Assembly: GCA_963930775.1 (NCBI GenBank)
Contig: OZ005705.1
Span: forward strand, 868,001 to 932,000
DNA from: Cliona cf. orientalis
Taxonomy: Eukaryota > Porifera > Demospongiae > Clionaida > Clionaidae
DNA: 64,000 nt
Direction of reading: 5' to 3'
Part shown: positions 1-13,528 of the stretch, one piece after another
How the letters are laid out: the number at the start of each line of letters is the position of its first letter
Numbering within the stretch: position 1 is the first letter of the stretch
Made by a program: the position numbers and the translations under genes
The notes under the pieces: generated by a model
The model's input: the letters and a program-made list of their open reading frames with translations, nothing else
Databases searched by the model: none
What the model was told of the DNA's origin: nothing

Positions 1-967
1 CACATCACGCGGCCCATTGGCTTGCTCTATGAGCCAACTAGAATATTATTTGTATACAAAGTCGAAAAGTCGCGACTGCATGCATGAGTTTAGATCTTTG
101 ATTTTGCCATGCATGGCCGATATTCTCATATCCACACGTGACATGCACTGTAAACGTATGTCTATGAGGTAGAATAATTGTTTCACAATGTATAAGATTT
201 TGCCACGAAGTGGCCCAGAAAATTTCGTTGGATGACACATTATGCCGTTGTGAATCACAGATGCATGGAAGCTGTGGAGTCTTAGTTGAATTTTCACCCA
301 CTACTCGAGACATAATGGTCACAGTGCTCAGTTGCAGTTTTGTTCTTTTGAAAGGAGTAGACATCACACAATGTCAGGATCGTTGTGTATTTCTCAATGG
401 GGTGGCTGGGAAGCCAGGTGGCTAAAAATGTGCTGGACACATAGAACACACCATCACATAAAACAATGATTCTCTGTAGGTATACCAGAACTCAGTATAT
501 CAAACATTGTACAGCATTTAGCCAAGATATGCATAGAGACTCTAGGATACAGTACTAAAATAAATGCTAATATTTTAACATAACATTTGTGTCAGTCAGT
601 ACCTTACGGGAACCCAGCCAGTCGAACAGCTAACGGTACTCTACCCAGAGGAAATTATTGTACGGACGTTGACACTATTTTGAGCCAAAAGAACAAAGTC
701 CACTCAAAACACTTTGATGATGTACCTCGCACATCGATTCGCCGTAGCCATCTAAAAACATGTTTTTGGAACTACAAAAGAGTGTGAGACCACTGCTTAT
801 CCAAACACATCCCTCCGATAGTAAACTCATAGGAAAAAAATAAGATAACAATTATAATAATTATTACAGAGTGCACACAAGCATGTGTTAAAAAGCACCA
901 ATAACATACATTACTCGTTTTACTGTTTGTGGGACCGGGATTGATTTGTGTAGCAGGGGGAAAAAAA
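1..967. other. Left-edge intergenic stretch, no gene recognised
   Basis: I see no exon with family similarity and no convincing splice-linked frame here. The short open frames on both strands have no recognisable composition. The stretch is AT-rich and holds the 3' flank of the minus-strand receptor gene that ends at 968. Confidence 0.5.
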
Positions 968-3900
968 TCAGTCTTTTTCATCATCATCATCGATTTCATT
1001 GAAGGTCATTCTTTGGAAGGCGTAGGCTCGTCTTCGCCTCTTTCTCAGTCGCCAGAGAATGAGCACTGTTGCTATGGCTATCACCAGGGCAGCTGCCAGC
1101 ACTGCCAGTATGCTAAACGGTACTCCCACCACCAGAGACAAGGGCGCACCTGAGGAGAACAGGGATAATAATAATACGAAGGTATACAGTTTGAGAAGAG
1201 ATTAATAGCACCCAATTTAGCCTTGTCCCGACTGATCTTTTAATGCATGCAAGTTAAATATGCAGAGATGGGCTCAATTGGAGACAAGGCTAGTTAGAGC
1301 TCTAGTACTAGCATAATTCTCTCCTCTCTCTCTCTCCCTCTCTCTCCCTCTCTCCTTCTCCCTCCTCTCTCGCTCTCTCCTTCTCCCCAGTGCAATCTCT
1401 TTCTTTCTTTTCACCTTCTCCTTTCCTCCATGGATGTATGTACAGTACACACATTCCCTCTCCCCTCCACCCACCAATCTCAGCATAGCACCAATCACTT
1501 GTTGCACCAACAAACTCAGCAAGGCTTCCAAGTCTATTTACAGTCCTACCAGATGTGATCTGGCGTGCACCCTTAGCCCACAAATCATGTCTACTTACTC
1601 AAACAAATATTCTAATTCTGTACCTAGCCAGGACACAACACCGGCCAAGCCTTTGATGTGGTCAAATTGTGCATGCCCAGTTCAATATTTTACATGAACC
1701 GGACGAGTGTAACACACTGTACGTGGTGTACAGTAGGGGGAAGGTTCTCAAACGTGCCATGTTGTGTTTTCCTCCGCCAAAGTGGCCAGTGTGGTCTGGC
1801 TTACTTCAAACTGACGCCAAAATTAGTATTCCGGAGCTACATCAAGGCTTGGTAATTGAAGGGAGTTTCTCATAATAATGAGCCAGAACGGGTGTAGATA
1901 TAGACAGAACATCACATGCAATCATGCATTAGCCTCGTTGTACCTACTACACGATATGATGTTACTGGCCTACTATAATTATAGCATTGTACAGATTGTA
2001 CTATTAGGCAGCTCTGATTAAATCAGCTGAACATTACATAAAATTTTATGAGCTTTATATCGCATATTACATCATATGCATGGGCATATATCTGGCCCAT
2101 CCGTATTAATTTTATCTATGATATAAAATTATGTTTTCAACTCACTGTGGTTGTGTCCACCAGAGGGTGAGCTGCCCCCTCCTCCTCCATGGCCGCCTGG
2201 CGAGGGAGATGGGGAACCTGAACTCGGAGTTGTGTCTCCTACAGAAAATCAAAACAACATTCCACGAAAGAGAATTATCACATGACAGTCTAATAATTTA
2301 TGCAAAGCAAATTCCATACATGTCTATATATAGCTGATCACAAGCTAAAGGTGGGGCTAATTTATCTCTTTGTGTGAGAGTGTCTGTCCTGGCTGGCTCA
2401 ATTGCTAGCATATGGAGCCCCAGGCCACATCAATGACTGCGAGTTTATTACTAGCCATGACCTGGGTAATTACCATGACCAAAATCAAATATTAAGCATT
2501 TCCCTTCAATACCTCCACCCACCAATCTTCCCATGCACACACCTACCAGTCAGTACATGTATCCCCCACCCACAGACTTGGCATCTTGGACACGTACAAG
2601 GTACTGGGTCAGGAAGTCAGGTACGAGTTGAAGTTGAAAGGTCCCAGATGTCTCATGGAAGTATATAGCTATGTTATTATAGCTAAGGCCACACCAATTC
2701 AACATGAAGGAAGTGTCTTAGGACCTACCGCATTAATTAACATATTGAGGGGTAATTAACTAGAAAGTGGAAATTTCATTTACTCAGCCAAGTGTGTAGT
2801 CCTGTGACCCTAGCGACCCAATTTCTCTCAGCCACCTCCTCCTTGCTGTAGCCAACAGAAGGCATCCATCCACTACTCTACAACTATGTGTACCTAGGTA
2901 TCCAGAACTTGTACAATCCATTCCCACCAATTAACTGTGTGGGAGGCTACAATCACTGAACTAAGTAGCTCATTAGTGCTTCATGAGAGCAAGGGATACC
3001 TAGCCTCATTCCCATGCTCCTTCTCTTCTTTTACTCACTTTTTAAAACTTTTGGCACGCACAATTTTTCGCGTACATTTTGTATAATATTTGTGCGCATG
3101 AAGAGAGGGAGCCTGGGAACGAGGCTAAGAGATACATATCTACAATAATTTGAAAGGGGGAGGGGGAGGGGAGGGGGAGGGGAGGGAAGGGGCGGTGGGA
3201 GCATACAGAGTCATACAGTAGCTTTCTTCACAACAAAGCCATATCTTGAATGAGATTTGTGAGGATGATTCCTGCCTTGCTTCATTGTAGGACGATCTCT
3301 ATTTCCCATCCAAGCCATTGTCCGGGATGACACTGCAGGGCTGCTGTTTTATACATGTAGTTGTCACCTCTACTATATTATTATGCGTCTCCCATCCTCC
3401 CTTGCTCCCACGGACAAAATATTAGACAATGGCTTGGATGGGAAATTGAGATGTCCCTACAATGAAACGTATAGCAGGACCCATCCTCACAAAGCTCATT
3501 CAATGTATGGCTTTGTTGTAAAGCAAGCGTGATATCACTGAACTTGAAGTTTAGTTTCAAGTTTCCATCCGCTGGCCCCCCAGCTTCACCTACTCAATGG
3601 CGGGTAAAGAAGTACTGAATATTGTTACACAAATGGACCAAAATTACTGTGCTTTAGCGCAAAACATTTGAACTTTCTATAGCTGGAAACTTAAATACTG
3701 TCACATAATATTGCTATCAATGTGAATAGCTTACCTGGATGCTCACTGTAGTAGTACGGAGGATTTACGCAGTTGGTTCTGTCCAGGATGATCCTCTGGG
3801 GGGAGAGGAGGACTATGGGGTTCGGGAGTAGATTAACAATTACCTCCATCTGGGGGGCCGGGGGGCCGGGGGCCCGGGGGGGGGGGGGGAGGGGGATAGG

Positions 3901-4417
3901 ATATTAACATGCTAGCAACTTGAATTACAATAATTATTCCCCCAATCTACAGTGTTCTCTTAACTCACAGAAAGCTTCATTGAGTAGTTGGAGTGGACAA
4001 TGCTCACGTTGAGCTTTGGACTCTGTCCAGACACCTGTACAGGTAGAGGGTACTCGGCAGACTGGGGGAAGGAATGGTCAAAAACGACATCGCCACTGGT
4101 AGTGTTCTGCAGTGAAATGCGCACAGACTCCTGACAGGGGTCGACAATCACATCAGAAGTGTATCTTCCCACGGCAACGCATCTGACTCTGTCACAGTTC
4201 TGGCGTCTGGAACAGGTGGTGGTACCACCGAATATCAAAGATAGGTCGTCATCATGAAAGCTATTGGCTAGGTTGGTCATGGACTGGCACATGCACTGAT
4301 GAGGGTAGAGAGGGATTAGAACATTGGGGATGAGAGTAGCGGAACCAATAGCCTGGAAAAAAATAATAAAACTAGTATTTAGGTGATTATTAGATACAGC
4401 CATCAATAGATCAGTGG

Positions 4418-4503
<86 letters not shown>

Positions 4504-6198
4504 AGGAAAGAGAAAGAAGAGAGAGGGGGGATGGAGAGAGAGAGAGAGAGAGAGACAGAGCCCCACCTTAAAGTGCAGGTGGGATGCATTTCGTCCATAC
4601 TCCACCCTAACCGAGTCCCCACCGATGTTCACCTCTGACCCCAGTCCATCACCAGGCACACTGAACATATTCTGGTAGCTTGGAGTGACACTCATATTCA
4701 CCATCACAGGATCAGCACACCTCTCCTTCACCTCTGCAGTAGCCACAACAGGAGGAGCAGAGCTGGACAGCTGCACATTGCACTGTACTCCGGAACAGTC
4801 ATTCCCAGTGGGCCGACAATTTTGAGCGTTTGTGTGGAGGCAGTTGGAGAGAGGGGGGGAGTGGGTCGTCGCTGGAGGGATGCCCCCGGTGGTGATGGGC
4901 GGAGCACTAGTGGTGGACGGAGCTGCAATAACATAGATCATTATACACACCATCACACTAGTCTCATGTTCATACATACATGTGTACACACACGAACCTA
5001 CATGTACCCAGAGATATAATGTGTGCACATGCCTAAGAAAACTCACAGACATTTTTTTTTCTGAATCATATATTATAGTATCAAATACACAGGCAAGGCT
5101 TATTTTTAATGCAAAAGAAACAGTCAGTCTATTATAGATAGTGAGTTCAATTGGGGAGTTTAAAAACAAGTTCGGTGCTCCAGGGAACATAAAATGAAAA
5201 AAATCAGTGAGGTCCATTTGGACAACAATAAAATAGACTCTTTAACTACATGTACCTACAAATTTAATGCAGCATAATAATATTATTATAGAATAGTATT
5301 GCTCACCAGAGGTGGTATTTGCATAATAGTAGGTGAGGTTTGTGCAGTGACTGCGGTCGAGAATGATCTTCTGTCTTGGTAGGATGCTCTCAGGTACTAC
5401 CGATAATGAAACTCGCATATTGATCTAGAGAAATGACAAGGGTGTATATCAGCGGCTTTCGTACCTTCTAAAAAGTTTAGAATAGCTTTGCCCATTCTAT
5501 CAAGAATCAGCACCAATGTCCCCAGAGCCTTCCTCCTTTTGGGGGTGGGGTCTGGGGACGAGACTATTTACTCTCCAATAGAATTGATTAGTATCATATC
5601 ATATATATAGCAGCAATTTTTTTTCAAATAAATGATAAATCAATTTTCATACGAACAGTTATCTCCTGTTACATAATAGTATGATATCATCAAACACAAG
5701 GCTCAATCAACCTTTGGCTTCCATCTGTGTGCATACGTCTAAAAATGGACAGGGGCCTCTCTTTGATGATTTGAGGAAATGCTATGGGGATTTTTCAGTG
5801 GGAAGACTACAACGCTCCAACAGATGGAAGCATCACAAACATACAGGTACTGATCCACTTTCAATACCAAAAAGTGCATAATAAATGTCATGACAGTCAT
5901 TGTATGTCATATAGACAAGGATGGTAAGCGTATGATTATCATTTGTCGCCACAGAAGGAACAGTTGTCATGGGCAAAACACTGGTTGATGTCATACTGTA
6001 TAGCAGAGGTCCATGTTTGGTGGTGTAAATTCTGGAATCACTATCGCTGGAGTATACAAGTAATGTTTATTAGTCTTGGGGGGGGGGGGGGGTGAGGGGG
6101 TGGGGAGGAGAGGAAGCGGTTGCCACATGATATCTAAGCAGACTAAGCTCACAAACACAGAAAGGAAGAAGGCCTATATGTACTGTAAAGGCAGAAAT

Positions 6199-6240
<42 letters not shown>

Positions 6241-8418
6241 CAGATAACGAATTTGAGTTGGAGAAACACTGAGAGAAGGCAGGGATTGATTAATAAAAGA
6301 TTATCAACTGCTGGTTCTCTGGGAGGGGGAAATCAGATCAGACTAGTTCCATTACTTTAGTACTATTCTCTGTACATGTACGAATCTTAGGGAGAGGGAT
6401 CAACCTCAGGCTAGGGATGGGGAATCTCCTGGCTCCCTACTCTCTGAAAGGGCCTAGGAACACACACTAAAAGAAGGCTAGGTCTGTATCACTAATTGAC
6501 GTATAATTGTCTACTGACAAGGACATGCAGGAGTGGATAAGATGAATTTCATTTGGGGAGTACCTAAGGCCGTCATTAAAGTGCAATTTAGAATGTTTAG
6601 GAGACACAAATCCCTACAATACTTCCTTGGCAACCATCTCACAATACATAATAATAATTTTTACCATTTATAGAGCTACTTGTTGCTATGGAAACAAACA
6701 CCCACTGCACCGGCACAGGGCTCAGTAATTATGCTCGACTCACTTCCTCCCATGTTGAACCCCGCCCCATGCCACACCCACTAACTATCTACGTAGAAAG
6801 AAAATTCCAGACTATTGAAGTGTACCATTACCTAATATTGCACACTCAAGGTCACATGATATACAAGATAACTCACTCGATGAAACTCAAACTTACCGAC
6901 AAATCCATGGAGTAGTTATGGTGGACCATACCAATGTCGAGAGAGCCCCGTACATCTGGCAGCCCAGCAGGAGCAGGAATGGAAAAGGGGTAACTCCCTG
7001 AATCATTAAACACCTGATCAATTTGAGTGGCATTATCAGAGTCCAGCACTAGCACATGAACAGTCTCTCCACAGGGGTCTATCGTCACATCAGAGACATA
7101 GTTACTGCTAGCAATGGTAGTGTTACAGCGTAGACCAGTGCAGTCTGCCTGAGGAGAACAGCTTATGCCAACATTGATCAATGGTAGTTGAGTAGGAAAT
7201 TGAACGAGGTTGGCGATCCGACGCATGGATGCACACATGCACTGACGTGGGTTTAGGGGGATTATGATCTCCGGAATCAGACGCAGAGCTTGATCGCCAT
7301 CAATGAACGTCATAGCCTAAAGAGAAACATCATAAGCAAATTTGAAATGTGGTTAGTTAGTCTATCGTCAAGAGTAATTTACATGTACTCTTGCTATTGT
7401 ACATTAAGCTCATGTAGGTATGGTTAGTCACATTTTCAGGCCCTGCTTCCAGGTTTTCAGAATTGCACGATTGGGGAGGGGGGCCGGGGAAGATTGGGAA
7501 TTAGGCTAAGGGTATGCTATACATGGCTATGGATTTCTAGAGGGGATTGACATGCACTTGTAGTGCTCTGAAATAATAATAATATACAGACCTATTTTTA
7601 GTACACTACAGCAGCAGCTGGCCGGCTAGCTAGCTCCGCCCCCACATCACATGAGCCTAATGAGACATTCTTAACATAGACAGAATTTGCAACAGTACAG
7701 TACAGCACCAGTATTGCTCCTTATTATGCTCATAATATTATTATTCTAAACTGGCATCTCAATATTATGTACTCTATTTGGCATACATGTATGTATGTAC
7801 ACATGTATACATACGTGTGTGTTTGTGCACATGTGTGTGTGTGTGTGTGTGTGCGTGATACAGTATCCCTGTTACATGTAAACACTAGATGACATACTCG
7901 GAAGGTGAGATGGCTTGCATTGCGTCCATAGTTGGCAGATATGTTCCTGGGATCGTGTATTCCCAGACCATCTCCCCCTACGCCAAATTGACCCCTGTAG
8001 CCATTCAGAAATGAATTCTCTCGTCCATCGACACTCAAATCCACCATGACAGGGTCGGCACATTTCTCTTCGACCCAAAATTTAGCAGTCGAACCAGTCA
8101 GCGGCTGCATAAGATGGCACTGCGTCCCGGAGCAGTTGGTATATACATCACAATTTCTGTAGGTCTGAGAATATTCGGCTAGTTCGCCACACGGCACAGT
8201 GCTATGAGTAGGGACGATAGTAGTAGGCCTAGTTGAGGGTGGCCTTTGAGTAGGTCGTATCTGACCCGAGGCTACAGCAAATATCAATAGCAAAACGCCA
8301 GTCACTCTGAGCACTAGACCTGTGAAAAAAAGACATGAAAGGAGAAGGCATCGTTATTTCTCGAGATTGTCGGTTCGTGTAAACATCTTTTCAAGCACTT
8401 ACCGCTCCTACGAAGCAT
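968..8418 (-). CDS. Multi-module type I membrane protein, unrecognised family (member 1)
   Basis: Nine coding exons, 5' to 3': 8418-8403, 8319-7898, 7316-6897, 5424-5307, 4922-4567, 4352-3969, 3849-3735, 2238-2146, 1149-968. All junctions are GT-AG and phases close, giving 701 residues. A signal peptide (core VLLLIFAVA) is split over the first two exons. Then come two roughly 300-residue tandem blocks, each on a three-exon phase 1-0-0-1 cassette. Each block has a first half containing CADPVMV and YGRNASHL and a second half with QCMC..M, paired cysteines and IDPC/VDPC. A Thr/Pro-rich linker separates the blocks. A Gly/Ser/Pro stalk exon (2238-2146) precedes one transmembrane helix (about residues 645-668) and a basic then acidic tail ending in a run of Asp. 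It is probably a cell-surface receptor or adhesion protein. Function is unknown; the exon model is well supported. Confidence 0.82.
3001..3127. mobile_element. Diverged MITE of the TAGCCTCGTCCC type
   Basis: 127 bp with ends TAGCCTCATTCCCA and TGGGAACGAGGCTA in an intron of receptor member 1. Flanks GGGATACC and AGAGATAC are a possible decayed target duplication. Confidence 0.55.
3155..3199. repeat. G-rich tract with G-quadruplex potential
   Basis: Successive runs of four to five G separated by single A bases in an intron of receptor member 1 (plus strand; the transcript carries the C-rich complement). Confidence 0.75.
3222..3527. repeat. Long imperfect inverted repeat in receptor member 1 intron
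   Basis: Arms of about 100 bp (3222-3322 and 3418-3527) around CATCCAAGCCATTGTC and ACAACAAAGCCATA, separated by about 95 bp. It could fold into a long hairpin. Possibly a fold-back element or an inverted local duplication. Confidence 0.7.
3852..3893. repeat. G run forming the pyrimidine tract of a minus-strand acceptor
   Basis: A nearly pure G/C block that reads as poly-C in the minus-strand transcript and lies directly before the exon starting at 3849. Confidence 0.8.
4420..4496. repeat. GA microsatellite
   Basis: About 38 uninterrupted AG dinucleotides in an intron of receptor member 1, followed by a shorter degenerate GA tract to about 4553. Confidence 0.95.
6201..6238. repeat. TG microsatellite
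   Basis: 19 uninterrupted TG dinucleotides in the largest intron of receptor member 1; a 13-base G run lies 120 bp upstream. Confidence 0.95.
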
Positions 8419-8505
8419 CTTTGTACTCGGGGGCAGAGCAAGTGTTGTTCGGAGGCGGGGCTTACGCGTGTTCTAAATAGCGCTCACCTGCAAGGTCCTG
8501 GCTAG
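8419..8505. promoter_or_regulatory. Shared divergent promoter, 87 bp
   Basis: Only 87 bp separate the start codons of the minus-strand receptor gene and the plus-strand kelch gene. Both 5' leaders and the core promoters must lie in or across this GC-richer gap. No TATA box is evident. The call is inferred from gene geometry. Confidence 0.5.
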
Positions 8506-10498
8506 ATGGCTGACGATTCTGAGGTAGAGCTAGAGAGCGATAAAGAGGGCAAGGCGGAGAATAAGGAGCCGGAAGGTAGACGTGGAGCGTGTTCGTTCAT
8601 CTACAATGACAAATTCTACCTCTACAGCGGCTACTCGGGCGGCGTTGCGCTCAACCAGCGCTCAACGGCCACACTAGAAGTCCTGGACCCCACCACTGGA
8701 TGCTGGACAACTCAGATATCCGAGGGAGAGTTACCCCAGTGCCTATCGGGAGCGTGCTGTACGGTAGCGAACAACTGCCTCTACATATTTGGAGGGTGGC
8801 TAGCAACGGTACGAAATGCCGACGTGCATGAGTTGAACTTGGACACTTTGACGTGGCGGAAACTCCAAGCCAGAAATCGAGGCAGTGGACCGATGCTGAA
8901 GGACAAGGCAGGAATCGTGGCGTACGGGAAAGACATGCTGTGCGTGTTTGGGGGCTACGGTTACCTGAGCTGGCATCACGTTACTGAGCAGAGAGGCGCC
9001 ACATATCACTACGACCCCCTCTACGGAATGGCCATTTGCTGGACCAACGAGCTGCATGTGTTTCACATACCAACATGTACGTTTAATATTTAATATATCA
9101 CTTATGTACATGTATAGTGCTACTGTACTTGTGTACTTTGCTTGCACTATGCTTGTATCAATTGTTTGATGTACATGTACTTTGCAAGCAATATACATTT
9201 TTTTTGTCTATGTACTACATGTATGTTTATAAAACTGCAGGTGAGTGGCTGTCTCCGGTGATGACTGGAGTTCGCCCTCCTCCCTGTGCTGCGTTCACCT
9301 TTACCAAGGTGGACTGCTCCAGGGTGGTCCTCTTTGGAGGGAGACAGCAACAGGAGAGGGTCAACGAAGTACACATTCTCGACATGGCCAACTGGGTGTG
9401 TTCAATATAGTCTAATAGCATGATGGATATATAGAGGGTACAATTGATATTATGTTTGAAATTGCTGTAATAATATATCATGCTCTCCCCATTTGTATAA
9501 ACTATAGCACTGGAGTGGTGCTGTTATGCAGTCGAGACCAGAAGAGCCATGGCCGTTGAAACGATCCTTCCACACTGCCTGTGCTCTGGTAGATCCAGAC
9601 CTGGTCTGCTCTAGAGATAGTCCCACTCAGCTCAGTGTGTGTGGGGGCTGCCAATCGACGCCACCCCCTGACGTTGAGGAGTGGCTTCCCTACCAAGTAC
9701 CAGATCTCTCTCATCCCGTCAACAATAAGGGTGTGAAGATGAGATGGTGTGGCGACCCTAAGCTGATGGTGATGCTAGGTATGAATAATGATGCGGATCC
9801 AATTGTCGATGCTTGGGTTCTCAATGTTAATACTCTCACGTGGGAACAGGTGAGTCGTTGAAAGTGATTGTCAGTTGTCTTTGAATATTATCACCTCTCT
9901 CCCTGTGTGTCTTTCTCTCTCTCTCTTCCCTCACTCAGATATCCCTCCCTCCTGACATGCCTGGTCGTATTTGGCACACCATGTGCTCCCATCACCCCCT
10001 CTCTCCCACCAGCGCTGAGGTAGTGATATTTGGAGGCACTAGTCAAAACCTCTTTGCCTCACGAGAGCATGATCTGGCCAATATATCTCAAACAACTCTC
10101 ATGCACTATGGTCAGTTTGAAGAGCATGTGCACCCCCAAACAATACTTTATAAATCTTTCGTAAACTACTGTATGAGAATATTATAATAATATTATATTA
10201 TATTAAATTATATCTTTCACTGGGCTTATCGAGGCTGCTTATCAATATTGTCATCTGAAAACTGGAACCTTGGGACGAGACCTGCACCTACGGTCATGTA
10301 TATTATTGCTATTGTGATTATTCTTTTCCAGGTGTGTATTCTCTCTATGATCTAAGCTGCTCCTTCATCATCTCTGACTTGGAGTTCTTTCTTCCTTTGC
10401 TGAGTCTGCTTCCTCACAAAGTGAGGGAGGATCTTCATCAAGAGCAAGAGAGACTCAAGACTCTCAAGGACAATGTGCACTGTATACTCAGACTGTGA
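8506..10498 (+). CDS. KLHDC2: Kelch-repeat protein, KLHDC1/2-like
   Basis: Five exons: 8506-9076, 9241-9395, 9508-9849, 9939-10110, 10332-10498; 468 residues. An acidic N-terminus is followed by about six kelch blades with repeated LYIFGG, CVFGGYGYL, VLFGG and VIFGG strands and the matching Trp residues. The segment MLKDKAGIVAYGKDMLCVFG aligns with the corresponding KLHDC2 blade. The C-terminal SLYDLSC stretch lies where KLHDC2 has its Elongin-C contacting helix. In the known family, KLHDC1/2/3 are substrate receptors of Cullin-2 ubiquitin ligases that read C-terminal degrons. That role is inferred here. Assignment within KLHDC1/2/3 is less certain than the family. It starts 87 bp from the divergent receptor gene. 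Confidence 0.85.
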
Positions 10499-10669
10499 CA
10501 AGAGTTGAAGAAATGATGATTATTAATTTTTATGACATTGTGTAATGAATTTATATTTTATCACATTCATTGCTCTGATTATTCATCACACTATTGACTA
10601 GAAATGCCCCTCCCACATGTACATACATGCATGCTACATGTAGTTTACATGCATGGCACTTACTACAAG

Positions 10670-13528
10670 ATGTCCGCAATGATATCCCTCTCCCTACTTG
10701 GTCTGCTCATTCTACTTCAAGGTAACAAGTCTCAGAGGCCCAAATAAAAAAATTGACTATTATGAGCATAATATTATTAATCATAACTTGCAGGAGGGTT
10801 GAGTCAGCCAAGATATCCACTGCTGAACCAATGTCATGTTATGTCACAGCTAGCTGAAGACCTCACTAGAGGATTTAGTCAATACTATAGTGGCACCAGT
10901 CTCAACTGTTCTCTCACACGACAGAAATTATCATCATCGCTGAACAACCCACTCGACTGTACCAAGATCCTGTGTCAGGATGAGCCAGACCTGAGAGAGG
11001 GAATAAATTTTACGCTCCAGCTTCTTCCTTGTAGCTCTCTTCCAGCAGTCAGGGTGTTCCAGCAGGTAGTGCCACAGAGCAGTGGGGAAGGCTCAGGAAA
11101 CTTTGTCAATGCGACGATCTCTACGTCGGAAATATTTGCTCTGGATTTGCCAGTGGGAGATCAAAGCACCACGGCTTTTCTGTTTTTTGGAATTGGCCAG
11201 CATATCAATAGGCTTTCTATTGGATTTGAGGTCAGCTAGAGGATACTTATTACATATTGAGGAGCATTGATTATGATTCTCAGTGTCTCTCATAATAATA
11301 TTATTATGTACAGGTGTTGTCCATGAGTACTACAGGGAATGTAACTATTGCTGCCTATCGTGAAATTCCCTTGGACAGAAACAGTTGTCCCGGAGGTAAG
11401 TCACTGGTATGCAGGCAAGCTCAAGGATAGGAGACTTGAAATGGGCAAGGAAGGGCTTGTTGTAATAGATGTCTCTCTTTCTCTGCTGCAGTTGTCCCTC
11501 TGACTTCTGACACCTGCCGAACAATGAGAAACATCACCCAATACCTCAACTATTTCTTCAGCAACATCACTGCCGCCAGCTCCACCACGACCACCGACCT
11601 TAAAATCCCTCCAGAGTGCCTCTTGTCTACGTCCTGCAATGATATTAGCTGCACACTTTCCAATGGTGCTGGCTACTACAACGTGAGCATACTGCCTTGT
11701 CAATCTCTTCCCACGTTAAAATTGATCACAAGTGGGCATTTACCATTTGAGCACACAACGAGCCAATCTGAGGTGGTATCCTTTTCACCACTCCCTGGAA
11801 TCAGTTTGAACATTACATTTGAGAAAATTGATCACTTCTTCACGGGTGTGGCAGTAAGTCAATGATACAGTACTATTAATTCTTATATAATGTGCATCTT
11901 ATAATACATGTATCTATGAACTTCTTTATAGCTTGAATTTACTAACTCATCTGCGAGCAACGGAACATCCACTATAATAATTCCATACGTTGAGATACTT
12001 CCAAACAAGTCGATGTGTGCATCAGATGATGACTACTCGCTCTCTCCTCTGGTCACAACTTGTGATGTGATGTCGTGGCTGTCGCAGTCTAGGATGAATC
12101 AGAATACAACATCACTGTGCTCTGTATCACAGAACTGTACCACTTCCAGCTGTCAGCTATCAGTGTTAGGCTTGGTGGATGCAACTGCTAGAGTCAATGT
12201 ATTCAGCTGTTTTGATCCCCCTGCAATTGAATTCAGTCTCTATAACAGTGCTGGAGTTGATGTTATTACTACTGGTAGAATGTCAAACTCTAAGTCAGTA
12301 TCGAATATTGTCGATAGGAGTGAACTTCAGCTGAATGTCACAGTTGTGCAAAGAAAAAGTAGAACATTGATTGGTGTGCAGGTATATAGGTAGTGTGATA
12401 TGATTGAAGAACTATTGAATTTTTATTCTCTTTCTTTCTCTCACACACAGGTTATAGGAAGCAGAAATAACATAACTAGCATGCTAATTCCATACCGCGA
12501 CATACCCATTAGCTGCTCAGAGAATTCAGGTATGTTCACAGGGTTGACAAAAATTGACACAGTTCAGTGCTTTACAACACAATTATGTGGCCACAGATCC
12601 CTCTCAGATGTCAGATACATGTCAAGTGATGAACAACTTGGCTCAATTTATTACAGTGTTCCTTGCCAATGTCACCAACAGGCCAGACTTAGCCCCAGAG
12701 TGCACTGTCTCTAGTCCATCTTGCCATGGAGTAGCATGCTCTTCAACAGATGGAAGTCACTACAACATTGATATCTCTCCGTGCATTTCTCCTCCCACTT
12801 TCCACCTGGAAATTCAACGCTCAGGCAGTCCTGCCACCTTCAGACATACATACGTCGCCAATAATAGAGTCACTACTCAATTCAACAGAAGCACACATTT
12901 TCAAGTGACTATGAGCTACGAAGTGAATCTGATAATACTTGAGGTAAGCTCCGCAATCTTTTCAGTGCATGCTAGAAAGATTGTGGACTGAGTAGCTAAG
13001 AAGCTATAGCCTGCAATTTCATACTGTATTCTCTAACTTTATTTGTTTTATTAATTATTTGTAGCTACTTGTGCTGTATGATGATGGAACTTACTCCTTC
13101 GCTCTGCCGGCGATACCTTATCTGCGAATTCCTGTCAATAGCAGTGACTGCAAAGCCAACGAGCCTACGACCCACCCCCATCAAGATATCTCAACTTCTC
13201 CAAGCCCTAACGATAACCGTGAGTACTGGATAATCACACCTAATTTTTAAAAAATGCATAAATTTAATGGTTAAGGATGCACCTGCTCCAGTCCTCTCAC
13301 CTCACTCAAATCCCCCCTACAGATTATCAAACAACTATCCTGGCTATTGAGATTGGTGTTCCTGGTGGACTAGTCTTCATCTTCGTTTTTTGCTGTACCT
13401 TTGTCCTCCTGTGCAAGTGTGTGAAGAAAAGGATGAACAGAACTACAAACTATTCACTGCTCAAAATCACCTCCGATTTGGAGTCTGATGACAATTTAGA
13501 GGATGATCAAAGAAATTATTTCACCTAG
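10670..13528 (+). CDS. Multi-module type I membrane protein, unrecognised family (member 2)
   Basis: Nine exons: 10670-10721, 10794-11230, 11314-11395, 11492-11853, 11932-12381, 12451-12529, 12597-12943, 13065-13218, 13323-13528; 722 residues. A signal peptide (SLLGLLILL) is followed by four modules. Each begins with a C-x-x-M motif, has a C-x5-C-x3/4-C cluster, then a Y-x-x-x-I-x-P-C or F-S-C-x-x-P-P strand, and ends with a PY/P..I/VP..x..C element on its own small exon (for example PYVEILPNKSMC). Exon phases run 1-0, 0-1 for each module; one exon (11932-12381) fuses the end of module 2 to module 3. Many N-x-S/T sites. A helix (about residues 664-690) is followed by a basic stop-transfer and an acidic tail. 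Tandem paralogue of the next gene. Function unknown. Confidence 0.83.

Noticed and set aside
4411..5217. 268-codon minus-strand open frame running through a GA microsatellite
   Set aside because: It merges a real receptor exon (4922-4567) with intron sequence and the GA repeat; the Leu/Ser run is a translation of the microsatellite.
5500..5570. Possible further TAGCCTCGTCCC-type MITE around GTCTGGGGACGAGACTA
   Set aside because: Only one clear end is present and the opposite end (GTCCCCAGAGCC) is short and imperfect, so it is not listed as an element.
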